A stretch of DNA of 39,168 nt from Scenedesmus sp. ARA3. Its lineage: Eukaryota > Chlorophyta > Chlorophyceae > Sphaeropleales > Scenedesmaceae. Below, one piece after another: positions 11,539 to 22,899 of the stretch. Position 1 is the first letter of the stretch. Each line of letters starts with the position of its first letter. Under the pieces are notes generated by a model that worked only from the letters and a program-made list of their open reading frames with translations, did no database searches and was not told the DNA's origin. Location: NCBI GenBank assembly GCA_004335835.1, contig RWJK01000396.1, positions 9,189-48,356 on the forward strand, in the 5' to 3' direction. Made by a program: the position numbers and the translations under genes.

Positions 11539-11814
11539 TCCAGCAGTGCTTGCTACCTCCTCAACAGCCGGGCCCAGCCCCCACAGCAGTGTGCGCCGCC
11601 CACTCGCACTGGCGGTAGCGGCCGTGGCATCCACAATACCAGTTAGCAAAGTAGGCCCACCCACAAAGGAGCCAGACAAGGCTCATAGGCTCAATACAAC
11701 CACCTGTGTGCGGCACTGCCTGCCAGGCAGTTGAACCGCCACGCCTGCTGCAAGCAGTGCCGCTTCCACACAGCTCAAGCAGCACGCCAGGGCCTGAAAC
11801 CGCACATGCCCCTC

Positions 11815-14800
11815 TCAAGGCAGTGCGTTAGCGCGCGGGTCAGCAGCAGCAGCAGCAGCACCCGCCGCGCCTCCCCCAGCCCCCCCACACAGCTTCAGCA
11901 GCTCAGCTGGGCTGAGGCTGGCTGGTGCTGCCTTGCTGGTGAAGGCCACCATCAGGCACAGGTGCAGCAGCGACACATAGCCCACCAGCAGCCACACGCG
12001 CGCACTGACCTGGCCACGCATTGCACTGCTGCTGCTGCTGCTGCCACTCAGCAGGCCGCCTGTTCCACTGCTGCTGCCGAGCAGCCGCTGCAGCTGGGCA
12101 GCAGCAGCAGCGCCAGCAGGGCCTGCAGCGCTGCCGGCTTGTGCAGTCAGCCGCTGCGCAAGCTCGCCCAGCTGGCCGAAGCTGCCGCTTGACAGCAGCC
12201 CCCGCGCCCGCGCTGCAGTGAGGGAGCCAAAGGAGCCGGCTGCCGGCATGCCCACTGCTGCTGCTGCTGCTGCTGCTGTACGGCCATGTTCGACATCTAT
12301 TGCAATGCTGCTGTCAGTGCTATTTCCTGCTGCTGGTGCTGCTGCTGCAGGCAGGCTGCTGCCATGCTCCAGCCCCAAGCCCCCCAGCCCCTGCAGCCCA
12401 GTGCTGCCTGGCTGGCTGCTGCTGCTGCCATTTGTACCGTTTATACTGTGCGCTGCTGTGCCGGCAGCATGCTGCTGCTGGCCCTGCAGCAGTGTGGCTG
12501 CCACCCGCTCACTGGCACGCATCTGAGCCACCTGCAGCATGTGGCAGCAGACGCAGTCAGCAATCAGCAGGCAACTGCTGGTGTAAAGAGTTGCAGGTCA
12601 CACATAACAGGCACAATGCAAGCCGGTGTCACTGCACTCAACAGTGTGGCATTTGGTGCAGGGCAGTGCAGCCGGAGCTGCCTGTGACGTGCACACACAC
12701 TGCCTGATGTATGTATATACACTGCCTGACATGTGTACAACAATTGCATGTTCAAAAACACAAAGATACCATTATGTTCAGCTGTACATGTGCATGACCG
12801 ACTGTTATAGCACCCACCTGCTTCTTGAGCAGTGCCGCCTCTGTTTCTGCAGCCTCCATGCGTGCAGCAGCAGCAGCCACAGCCTGCTCCCGCTCAGCAG
12901 CAGCGGCAGCAGCAGCAGCCTCAGCAGCAGCCAGCGCAGCAGCAGCAGCCTTCCCCCTAGCCACCTCCTGTGCCAGCTGCTGCTGCAGCAACTGCAGCTG
13001 CCCGCCTTGGTTGCTGTGCGCATCTGCCAGCTGCTGCTGCAGCGCCTTCAGCTGTTGCTCAGCAGGCAGCAGCGCCTTTTCAGCTGCCAGGCGTGCTGCT
13101 CTCTCTGCCTCCAAGCTTGCTGCTGCAGCTGCTGCTGCTGAGGCTGCTGCTGCAGCCGCTGCTGCCTGATCAGCCTCTGCTGCTGCCGCCTTGTCTGCTG
13201 CTGCGCTGGCGTCTGCTGCTGCAGCCTGGGCTGCTGCCAGCTGCTGCTGCAGGGCTGCAGCCTCAGCGCTGGCCTGGCCGGCTGCCTGCTGCGATGCCTG
13301 CAGATCTGTGCGGCTCTGCGCCAGCTGCGCCTCAGCCTGCAGCATCACATCACGGCAGCAGGGACAGCAGCGCTGAGCAAAGCAGGCGGCGGTGCTCACG
13401 TAATGCATGCAATTTCCCTTGCTGCGCTGCAGCTTGGCAATAGAGTAGAGAAACACCAGCAATTGAACCCCACCTGCGCCAGCTGCTGTGCCAGCTCCTG
13501 CTGTGCCTCTTCTGCCTGCTGCTGCACGCGCTGGCTGGCCGCCTTGACGGCTGCATTGAAGGCCCTGGCCCTCCGCTCCACCTCTGCCTTGAGTGACTCC
13601 ATCTGCGCCTCCAGCTGGCAACGGCTGGCGGCGTCAGCAGCAGACGCGGCTTGCAGCTCCTGCATAGAGACAGCAGGCAAAGCGGCATGAGTTTGAATAT
13701 CCGCCCTCAGGCCCCTCAGTTGCGCCTCCAGCTGGCCCCGGCTGGTGGCGTCAGCAGACAGGGCTTGCAGCTCCTGCACAGAGGCACACGTTAAAGAGCC
13801 ACGAGGCTGTCAATTTCCAGCAGCTGCTCTCAGCATGTCAACAGTCAGCATCAACTGCACATGCCTGTCGACAGAGAACCTGCCGTTGTTGCTGCTGCAT
13901 GCAGAGTAACAACAGTGAGCAAATAGCAGCAGGGTGAGAGATGCTTGGACACGGTCAGGGCAGCCCCTTGTCAGGGGCAGCCCGCAGCAGTGTGTGCAGC
14001 TGCATCACCCCTGCTCCTGGCTACATATGCCCCAACCCACCTGCAGCTGGCTGAATGCTGCCTGAGCAGCAGCCTCCGCCTCAGCCCTGCCAGCCTCAGC
14101 AGCAGCTGCAGCAGCCTCTGCTGACTCAGCGCGCGCAGCAGCAGCAGCTGCAGCAGCCTCGGCAGCAGCCAGCTGCGCGCCGCCCTGCTCAGCCCCCGCA
14201 GCTGCAGCTGACAGCCGAGCAAGTTCCTGCTGCTGCTGCTCGTGCGCAGTTGTTGTCGCTGCCAGCTGCTGTTCTAGCTGCTGTAGTGCCCTCGCCTGCA
14301 GTGACAGCTCTTGCTTGGCTGCTGCTAGATCCGTTGCTGCTGCCAGTGCCTGCTGCTTGGCGGCTGCTGCCTCCCGCTGTGATGCTGCTGCTTGGTCAGC
14401 GTGGGCATCAACACAGGCCTGCAGCAACAAGGCGTGCAACACATGGCAACAAAAATCACAAGCCAGGCTTCAGTGAGGTGGGTTGCAGGAGGGCAAGTGC
14501 ATGGCAGGTGCCTGCAGTATCGCAGACGTGCCTTCATGTTGCATGAATTGCCGCTACTGCCTGCCACGGCACTTGACAGGTGTCCGAAAAACACCACGCA
14601 AGCCGTGCTTTGACCGTTGCATGCATCAATAATCACGCCTCACTCCCCACCCCCCACACCCTCTCACCTGCTGGTCAGCCAGCTGCTGCTGCAGGTCCCC
14701 CACCATCCCCCCCAGGCCAGCCGCCTCGCCCATGCTGCGCTGCAGCAGCCCCCGCAGCTCATCATAGTCAGCAGACAGCTGACCACACCGCGACTGCACT

Positions 14801-15254
14801 AAAGCCAGCTCAGCAGCAGCGGCAGCAGCAGCAGCCTCGGCCGCAGCTGCCCTGCTGTGCGCTGCCTGCTCAGCGGCACGCGCAGCAGCTGCTTCTTCTG
14901 CTTCTTCTGCGGCTTGTGCTTCTGCTTGTGCTACAGCTGCAGCTTCTGCTGCTGCTGCTGCTGTGGCGGCTTCTGCCTGTGCTTCTGCTGAGGCTTTTGC
15001 TTCTGGTGCGGCTGTGGCTTCCGCATGTGCTTCTGCTGCTGCTGCTTCTGCTGCAGCCGAGGCTTCTGCCTGTGCTACAGCTGCTGCTGCTGCTTCTACT
15101 GTGGCTGCAGCTTCTGCCTGTGCTTCTGCTGCTGCTGCTGCTGCTGCGGCTTCTGCCTGTGCTTCTGCTGCGGCTGCTGCTTCTGCTGCGGCTGCGGCTT
15201 CTGCATGTGCTTCTGCTGCGACTTCTGCTTCTACTGCGGCTGCTGCCTGCGCTT

Positions 15255-15339
<85 letters not shown>

Positions 15340-15416
15340 TGCTTCTGCTGCGGCTGCGGCTTCTCCCTCCCTGCCGCCATCCGCATGGTCAGCCTCAGTG
15401 GCCAGTAGCATCAGGC

Positions 15417-15454
<38 letters not shown>

Positions 15455-16364
15455 GGCTGTTGCTGCAGCTGCAGGTCTGCTACACTAGTGGCGCTGGCGT
15501 CACTGCTGCGGCGGCTGGAGGATGCATCAGCCGCATCAGCAGCACCAGCGCCAAGAGCTGCAGTTGCATCAGCTGCAACAACAGCACCAGTGCTGGAAGC
15601 TGCAGCTGCTGCTGCTGTTGCAGGTGCATCCGCCCCTGCATCCTCCCCAGGACCATGATGATCAACACCATCAGCGGCAGCAGCAGCCCAAGAAGCCTGT
15701 GCATCACCAAACGTTTTGACTTGCTGCTGCTCTGATAGCCAAGTGTGTAAGCAAGCTGCTGCATGTTGCTGCTGCTGCTGCTGCTGTTCAAGGTCAGCAA
15801 TGCCATCATCATCACCAGCAGCAAGCACCGGCTGCACCACTGGCCACTCCTGCAGCGTGCCAAGTGCTGCAGCACACGCTGCATCCGCCTCAGGCACAGC
15901 CACCGCCTCTGCTGCCTCCATATGTATTGCATCTGCTGCAGTGCCTGCTGCCTGCACTGCGTCAGGGCTCTCACTCTGCACTGCTGCAGCACCAGCTGCA
16001 GCTGCATCTACACCAGCAACAGTATCAGCAGGAGCAGCTGCATCGCTTGCTGCTGCTGTCACCGCATCTGCTGCTGCTCCCTCGCTGCTGCCATCGCAGC
16101 TCCAGGCAGGCCTGTGGGCTGCTGAGTCAGTGCCTGCTGGCAGGGCTGGTGGCTGCTGCAGCCAGGAGGACAGCGCGTCACTGCCAGCCTCTTCATCGTC
16201 CTTTTGCTGCTGCTGCTGTTGCTGTTCTTGCACAGAAGCCTTACGCAGATGCTGCGGCTGTGCAGGTTGATCCTGCTGAAGCTGCTTGTCATCCTGCTGC
16301 TGCTGCTGCACTGCAACAGCAGCGTCCAGCTGCTGCCAGCTGCCTTGCAGCCCACCCAGCGCAC

Positions 16365-16410
<46 letters not shown>

Positions 16411-16636
16411 ATCTTGCACCTGCTGCAGTTGTGCCCGCTCCTCGCCAGGCTGCTGCTGCTGCTTAACTTCTTGCTGTGGCAGTTGCTCTGACTGCTGCTG
16501 TTCACTGCCAGAGCCCAGCCAGCGGTCAATGTCACCACTGCTGCTGCTGCTGCTGCCACCATCATCACCAGCATCAGCGCCGAAGCTGTCCCAGCCTAGG
16601 TGGCGGATGCCCTGCTGCGGTTCATCCTGCTGCTTC

Positions 16637-16693
<57 letters not shown>

Positions 16694-16844
16694 GTGTCTA
16701 CATGCACAAACTGTTCTGGAAGGGATGCCCCTGCTTGCTGTGGCTGCTGTTGCTCCTGCTGCAATGTGTGCTCCTGCTGCCAGTGCTGCTCCTGGCCATG
16801 CTGTGCCACTTGCCCTCCATGCACATGCTGCCAGGGGTGCGGCC

Positions 16845-16877
<33 letters not shown>

Positions 16878-17161
16878 CCCGCTCAGTCTGTGCATGCTGC
16901 TGTGCTTGTGCCGCTGTGGGTTCTGCAGTCCAAGCCTGCGGTTGGGTCTCCTGCTGCTGCTGGTGGTACTCCTGTTGTTGCTGCTGCTGCATACCAACCA
17001 GCTGCTGTGCTTCTTCCACATGCCGAATGGTTGCCTGGCTAGCTGTATGTGCATCAATTGCCTGCTGAGATGCTGCTGGGATGGCCTGCACTGCTGTTTC
17101 CTCTGCTGCTGTTGCTGCTGCTGGCGGCGTTGCTGCTGCTGGCGGCGTTGCTGCTGGCGGC

Positions 17162-17202
<41 letters not shown>

Positions 17203-17963
17203 GTCTCCTGTTGCTGACCTGCAAACAGGGAAAGCGGCACTGGCAGGAAGTCAGAGCTATCACAGACAGGCAACTGCTGCTATGATACAACACAACCCCA
17301 CACATCACTTGAGCTGGCGGAAGCAACCTAAGCAAGTGCCCTGCTCCGCCTGTTCCCCATGTTTCCCTGTCCTACGTGGCACCCGCACAGCAATTGCAGC
17401 ATGTACCTGACGCCAACTTAATTGCTGCTGTCCTGCTGCATGCATAATGAGCTGTGTCAGGCGCCGCACCTGCTGGCTGGCTGGCCGGACTGTTGAGCCC
17501 CGTCATCATCAACAGCATCAGCATCAGCATCGTCATCCTGTCCCAGTGCAAGCCCCCTCACTAGCTCCCGGGTGATGTTGAGGGGTGCAAGCGTGGCCGC
17601 ATTGGCCTGCAGGCGGGTCGTCTGCAGTGCCAGCACAGCAGCAGAGGCAGCAGCAGGGACAGCAGCACCATTAGCTGCAGGGTTGCAGAAGACGCCAGCG
17701 CTATTGGCTGGATTTGTTTGTCTTGCAAGGCCTCTCCTGTTGCTGTGCAGTGGCAGCGCTATGACAGCAGCACCACCTGTGTGCAGTTTCCTTGCAGCAC
17801 TGCTGGGACACCTTTTCAGCTGCGCAAGCTTGAAGAGCCTCGGCAGCGCATCAATTGCACAGTACGCAATATTGTTCTACTATATTGCACCGACCTCCTC
17901 AATTGCGGCTGCGCCTATCTCCTTGAAGCCCTCGTTGAGGGCGCTAGCCAAGTTCTTCCACAT
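11815..17963 (-). CDS. Golgin-84-like coiled-coil Golgi protein, C-terminally anchored
   Basis: The model has seven exons in transcript order: 17963-17891, ~17674-17470, 17218-14668, 14418-14041, 13773-13474, 13336-12818 and 12531-11815. It encodes about 1580 aa and all joins keep frame. The start MWKNLASALNEGFKEIG is a short amphipathic leader. The acceptor of exon 2 is uncertain, since alternatives upstream share the same phase. Exon 3 is a huge Gln/Ala/Asp-rich region (~93-943), ending in Ala/Glu repeats (~709-892) and then SRCGQLSADYDELRGLLQ. Exons 4-6 are heptad-rich coiled coil (~944-1342). Residues ~1521-1541 form a single membrane helix (RVWLLVGYVSLLHLCLMVAF) close to the RVF..Y..LLHL anchor of golgin-84. 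A short lumenal tail follows. Golgin-84 proteins tether vesicles at the cis-Golgi. CASP, another tail-anchored golgin, is the main alternative. Confidence 0.78.
13576..13773 (-). repeat. Tandem duplication inside a golgin exon
   Basis: Two related segments of 27 and 28 codons (13773-13693 and 13659-13576), starting ELQALSADATSRGQLEAQL and ELQAASAADAASRCQLEAQM, are joined by 11 codons. The second copy is preceded by TCTATGCAG, which looks like an intron acceptor. An exon was probably duplicated and its intron remnant kept as coding sequence. Confidence 0.75.
14820..15370 (-). repeat. Ala/Glu/Gln repeat coding block in golgin
   Basis: About 180 codons of degenerate repeats such as AEAQAEAAAAAEA encode a highly charged, Ala-rich helix predicted to be coiled coil. 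The DNA is dominated by GCA, GAA and CAG codons, so the plus strand reads as CTG, TTC and TGC repeats. Confidence 0.85.
16637..16693 (-). repeat. Poly-Gln (CAG)n tract in golgin exon 3
   Basis: A run of CTG on the plus strand encodes 18 or more Gln in the N-terminal low-complexity region. Similar shorter Gln tracts occur at about 15420-15455, 16370-16410 and 16850-16875. Confidence 0.9.
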
Positions 17964-18921
17964 GGCAGCTCGATAGCCGCTGACGTATTACCAAATTCAC
18001 GAAACCAGCATTAAGTGCAATGGCGTGAATGACGTTGCCTAATCAGGTGGAGGTGATTGTGCTGCTCAACCAGTTGTACGGCAAACTGCAGCAATAAGAC
18101 CTGGTGAAGACAACAAACAGATCACCGGGCAGACACAAAACCAAGGCAATTGTGCAGTTGACCTGCAGCGAGAAAGTGCACATGTGCAGCGCTGCATGCA
18201 TGGCTTCTGGTGGGCCTTGAGACCTGAACACTAAGGGTGTGTTGACGTCACTGGTGCCCACTGATGCCACCAACCACTGAGCCTCATGCTGTGCCTGTCC
18301 TCTCAGTGCCAGACACCAGGAGCACCGCCTACTCGAGCGAGTTTGTCACCACTGAGGGCTGTCACCGTCACGTGACGGTGCACCCAGTTGAGTGTTCACG
18401 GAAGCCAGGTGCTCCTGTTCTGTGTCAGCGCAACTCCTGTAGAGCTGCAGCAGACAGAGTCAGGTTTCTCTCAAATTAATTAACGGGTCAGGCATGTATG
18501 GCAGCAATTGTAGCTGGCAGCAGCAAACACCTCCTGTAAACCCCTGTGAGTAACATGACAACCAACAGCGCACCAGATTGAACTTGAGGGCTTCCGGGTG
18601 TCAAGCTATGCTGATCCTGACGAGTGAAGTTAATAGCTGTACTGGTCAATCGGCTGCTAAAGCGCCTGTCAGCATCACCTCAGCCTGCCACCGGTCCTGT
18701 CTTGCACCGCTGCGTTTGGTCGTAGAACTATCGTGTGCACCCGAACTCACGCTCACAACAGCAATCTGTCTTGTGTTGTCTTATCCCTGAACGCAGCAGC
18801 AGCCTCACACCAGCAGCAGCACCAGCACCTGTGCAGCAGCAGTAGCTCTGCCCCCTGCAAACCCAGCTGCTGCTGCGCCTGCTAGTAGTGCCAGCGTAGC
18901 AGCAGCAGCCTGCTGGGCGTG
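17964..18921. promoter_or_regulatory. Divergent promoter region, golgin and RPB9
   Basis: The golgin gene and RPB9 start in opposite directions 958 bases apart, so this stretch must hold both promoters and leaders. I see no convincing TATA box. An AT-rich patch (AATTAATTAA) lies at about 18475-18484. A palindromic CACGTGACGTG-like sequence is near 18368-18380. Neither is proven functional. Confidence 0.5.
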
Positions 18922-19704
18922 ATGTCGAAGCCATCGCGAGGGCTTAAGTTCTGCCCTGTCAGCAATGATCTGCTGTACCCCCGTGAGAACAAGGAGCTGC
19001 GCAGGCTGGAGTACTACTGCAAGAACTGCGACTATGTGCAGGTGCGGCACGGCAGGATTCTTCTGATGCTCACACAGTGAGCAAGAGTGGTTGTCAGGCA
19101 TGCAATGAATCGGCAGGGAGAGGAGGCAGGGTGCAGTAACAGCAGCATGGTTGAGCACAGTATATCCTTCCAGTGTTGCTGCAGCACTGCGCACCAGCGC
19201 ACCATGCCATCATTCTACCTGTCACATGCTTGATTTGCAGACACAGGCAAGGAATTGCAGCAGCATGCTCGCAGGAAGCTATTTTCATACTATCGAACAC
19301 GCTGTGGCAACCGCTGCACCAGCTGCTGTGTCTGCTGCCTGGCTCCAGCTGCTGTCGCCGCACCTGCAGCGCCTGCTGCTACCAATGTTGCGCTAATAGC
19401 TGCTCTTGTTCATCACCAGTGGCGACAAACCCACCTGCTCACCACTGCTGCCGCTGTTGCTGCCCAGGCCGCCGAGCCCGGTGAGACGTGCGTGCACGTC
19501 ACTGAGCTCAAGCACGACGCCAAGGAGCAGACGGTGGTGCTGCAGGACGTGACGGCAGACCCCACGCTGCCGCGCACGCAGGAGGTGACCTGCCCGCAGT
19601 GCCAGCACAACGAGGCGGTCTTCTTCTCCGCCAGCAGCGAGCAGGGCATGACGCTGTACTTCAACTGCATGCTGTGCCAGCACAGGTGGAGGGACTACGT
19701 GTAG
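18922..19704 (+). CDS. RPB9: DNA-directed RNA polymerase II subunit RPB9
   Basis: The model has two exons: 18922-19041 and 19468-19704. They join in phase to give 118 aa, the usual length for this subunit (about 114-125 aa). The N-terminal ribbon reads KFCPVSNDLLYPREN...YYCKNCDYVQ. The linker has DPTLPRT. The C-terminal TFIIS-like ribbon carries CPQCQHNEAVFF and CMLCQHRW with all four Cys. RPB9 sits at the jaw of Pol II and affects start-site choice, elongation and fidelity. One oddity is that the usual CxxC of the first ribbon is CPVS here, so the second zinc ligand is Ser14 rather than Cys. The equivalent subunits of Pol I and III are alternatives, but DPTLPRT and the overall spacing fit RPB9 best. 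Confidence 0.93.
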
Positions 19705-20442
19705 CGTGATGGTCGATTTGAATTTGAATTTGAATTGGAGTCTAGTGTGGGGAGGGAGCTAGGGTGGGATCTGGTGGGGAGTCTAATGTGTGTGGGGAAG
19801 GAGGAGCTCGGGATGCTGCTGCTGTATGGCGCTGTATGGCTGGCTGGCTGGCGCTGCGATGCGCTGCCTGTGCCACGGTGCAGCGCGCTGGACGGTTGTG
19901 AAGGGATGGGCAGTTACAGGCTGCTTGGTACTTGCTGGCGTGGGCCTGTCATGGGCAGCAAGAGGGTTGTGGGCTCGGCGGCTGCTGAGGTCACCGCAAC
20001 TGCTGATGCAGCCGAGCGAGTCTGCATCCCTTTGTGCCTGCGGTTGTGGCGTAAGGTCATGGGCTTGGCAGCTGCTGAGCTCACTGCTTGCCATGGCAGT
20101 GGGCGTGCCTGTAGCTGTAGGGGCCAGGCTGTGCAGTGGTTAGGTGCAGCTGTGCATCGGCGCGATTCTGCGTGTGTGAAGCGGATTTGCAAGCTGCCAG
20201 CAGTGCGGCAGCTCGGCGTTGATGCACTGTCTGGGTTGCTGCTGGCAACTGAGCAGCAGTCGGGCGGGCGGCAGCCAAAATGCTGCGCACCGCTGCGCAG
20301 GCTGCTGGGCGCAGCTGTGAAAGCGCAGCTGGCTCGCTAGACGTAGAATGGATCTGATATGTTTTCGTTGCTCTTTTGGTGCGTTGGTGTGCGTACATCT
20401 GTAGCCCTTGATTGCACACGTAACACGTGCTACTTCAGATCA
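19705..20442 (+). other. 3' flank of RPB9, no gene seen
   Basis: This is G/T-rich on the plus strand, as expected for a 3' UTR here. It begins with a short GAATTT-type tandem repeat (19716-19737). It contains a 201-codon open frame (19735-20340) with no domain and composition typical of UTR. No TGTAA was found. CGTAA at 20420-20424 is the nearest variant. Confidence 0.45.
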
Positions 20443-20447
20443 TTACA
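20443..20447 (-). terminator. TGTAA on minus strand at the composition switch
   Basis: TTACA on the plus strand reads TGTAA on the minus strand. It lies where the plus strand changes from G/T-rich to A/C-rich. It could mark the distal 3' end of a long minus-strand transcript from the leucine-zipper gene. Confidence 0.35.
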
Positions 20448-21429
20448 GCAAAGTGATTAGCGGCATTGCATCGTCCTGTACCCAGAAATAACAATGCAAT
20501 GATGGCAGACCCCATATGAATTCATGATCATCCCGCTTCAAGTTGGCTCACCACTCTAGTGAAGAACAAACAGACTCAAGTGCAACCATCAACTCAGCCT
20601 GCAACAAACGTGGCACATTGAGTGATGAAACAGTGGCAGCAACAGCCAATGCCAAGGGCGTTGGCAGCTACGCCACATGCACCCAGCAAACCAATGACAA
20701 CACCTTCAAGTAAGTTAGCTGAGCTAAGCCACATGTGCTCACACATGTTTGCCGTCTGTGGTCGTTGGAGACCATGAGTGCAAGCCTGCTGCGTTCACGG
20801 TGGTTGACGTTCACTCAGCCCTTGCAGCCACAAGAATGTCATTGACGCAGTGCCAACACGAGCAGCTGCAAAGGCAAACATTGCACCAGTGCCGAGATGC
20901 CAGGCAGCAGCCGCAAAGGTAAAACCACCTCTGCAGAACCGCTGCGGCGGGCTGTCATTCTGCAATGGCCCCATTCCCAGGTACAGCACACGGCGTGCAG
21001 ATCAAAGTGACAGCCAGCACCAGGAGCATCTATCAGCCTCGTGAGCAGCCTCATTAGAAGAGTATCAACAGATCGACAGAGCCGACAGAGAGGGGCTCGT
21101 CCCCATCACCGTGGGCACACCAACGCATTCGTTTCCAACGCTCAAGACACCAACACCAGCCGCCATAATCAGGCCCGCACAGTATGCACCACATAACACA
21201 ATGCACAAAGGAATCAGCCGCCAAATCTGCCTTTAACATCAGCAGCTACTGCAATAGTATGCCGCAACAGACAGCATGTAGCTGGCTCGGCGTTGCACCG
21301 CCAGCGCACAGACAGCGCTCAGTTCATGTCAGCCACCACACGCTGCAGGCTGCGCCCAAGCCTTGCAAGCCCAACCAACAGCTGCCTGTCGCACCAGCTG
21401 AGCCACTGCCTGAAGCTGGCAAAGACCTG

Positions 21430-21540
21430 CGTTGAAGCGCTGGCAACACAAACCCTACCACTGCTGCGTTGAAGCGCTGGCAACGCAAACCCTACCACTG
21501 CTGCATTGAAGCGCTGGCAACGCAACACCAACCACTGCTG
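21430..21540. repeat. 37-bp tandem repeat, three copies
   Basis: Units at 21430-21466, 21467-21503 and 21504-21540 share TTGAAGCGCTGGCAAC near the start and end in CCACTGCTG. The first two copies differ by one base and the third is more diverged. Confidence 0.92.
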
Positions 21541-22014
21541 TGTGGCGAGCTGGCAGAGGCTGCAGCTCTTGCCCGCAGCAGCAACCCACTTGCACAGATC
21601 AGGTGCCACAGGTTCCACCAACAACACCAATGCAAACAGATGCAAGCAGCTCAGGGGACCACTGGCTCTGACAGTTTGTACTGATCGTAAAGCATCAGGG
21701 CATCAGCAGCAGCCTGCGCTACTGCAAAAAATTAGGTACTGCAGGGAGACTGGAAACAGCACAGGCCGCCGCCAGCGCGGCGTCAGTGCTAGCTGTGCTG
21801 CTGGCAGTCGGCCTCACTGCCAGTGCAGCCACTCACAAAAGGTATACGCACACTCCCACTCATATCATCCGTATCCGGTCCACCTACGGCTGCAATTGAA
21901 TGCTTTGCATTCACACAGCTGAAAGCAGCTGGATGTGCTGCATGTAGTAGTGCAACCGCCCCGCGCTGGCAACACGCATGCAATGCGTAGGATTGGCACA
22001 GTTATCACAGAAAA

Positions 22015-22067
22015 AGCAGTACAGTACAGACGAAGCAGTACAGTACAGACGAAGCAGTACAGCACAG
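22015..22067. repeat. 19-bp tandem repeat, about 2.8 copies
   Basis: AGCAGTACAGTACAGACGA occurs at 22015-22033 and 22034-22052 without change. A partial third copy ends at 22067. Confidence 0.92.
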
Positions 22068-22702
22068 CCTGCAGCACCATCATCCCGCCAACTCACCGCG
22101 CAGCGGCCGTTAGTTTGCAAACAGCTCGCAGGGCCTGAATGCTGCATGACTACCCCCCGCTATGGCAGAAGCTCAGCAGCATGCGGCTGTCTGCCTGGAC
22201 ACCGCTGCCTGCTGCCCTCCTCGCCACAGCCAGCACCACACACCTCTGCAGCTGCCCACACGCTGCCTTGATCAAGAGCATGCAACGAGCACTCGTCGCA
22301 TGCAACCATGTGCTGGTGCCAGCGCGTTGCAGCACCTCATGCGCTGGCACGCGGCGGCTCAGGGCCGCCACGCAGCCAGCCAGCACCATGACAGGCTTTG
22401 TACCGCAGCATGGCTAGATTGCTGATGGCTTGCAATCAATAAAATCACAGTGACAAAAACACATGCCAGTAAACCACAAGAATCCATGGAGCATAAAGCA
22501 AGGCACAGCAGCGCAGCGCCGTGCCCTGCACAAAACCTGCAGCCGTGCCATGCAGAGTCAGCTGCTAACCAGCAATGCACCTGGCTGATGTGTGGGTGGC
22601 GCAACAAGCTTTGGACAACGCACATCACCAGGCACAGCACTTGAAGGCTGGGTGCAGCGCTGCATGCACTGCTGGCGCGAACCTCAGTCATACGTTTGTC
22701 GC

Positions 22703-22899
22703 ACACGTGCATGATGACACGTGCATGATGACACGTGCATGATGACACATGCATGATGACACGTGCATGATGACACGTGCATGATGACACGTGCATGATG
22801 ACACGTGCATGATGACACGTGCATGATGACACGTGCATAATGACACGTGCATGATGACACGTGCATGATGGCAGCATGCATGATGACACGTGCATGATG
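22703..22899. repeat. 14-bp minisatellite with CACGTG in most units
   Basis: The unit ACACGTGCATGATG is repeated twelve times in register from 22703 to 22870. It is followed by a 15-bp variant (GCAGCATGCATGATG) and one more perfect unit at 22886-22899. Only the unit at 22745 changes CACGTG to CACATG, and the unit at 22829 has GCATAATG. The repeat generates periodic open frames in both strands, which are not genes. Confidence 0.95.

Larger units (their letters stand above)
10359..11814. other. Convergent intergenic region, no gene seen
   Basis: This lies between the ends of the AN1 gene (+) and the golgin gene (-). The plus strand is G/T-rich to about 11210 and C/A-rich beyond about 11350, so the two 3' UTRs probably meet near 11.2-11.5 kb. 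Apart from a direct repeat and two TGTAA signals, I recognise nothing. Confidence 0.5.

Noticed and set aside
14580..15488. 302-codon Leu-rich open frame on the plus strand
   Set aside because: It is the antisense of the golgin Gln/Ala-coding exon. CTG repeats give poly-Leu, poly-Cys or poly-Ala in the other frames.
19735..20340. 201-codon open frame after RPB9
   Set aside because: No domain and no splice support. The composition is that of the G/T-rich 3' regions in this window.
22703..22899. CRISPR-like array
   Set aside because: The units are contiguous without unique spacers and the DNA is eukaryotic. It is a minisatellite.
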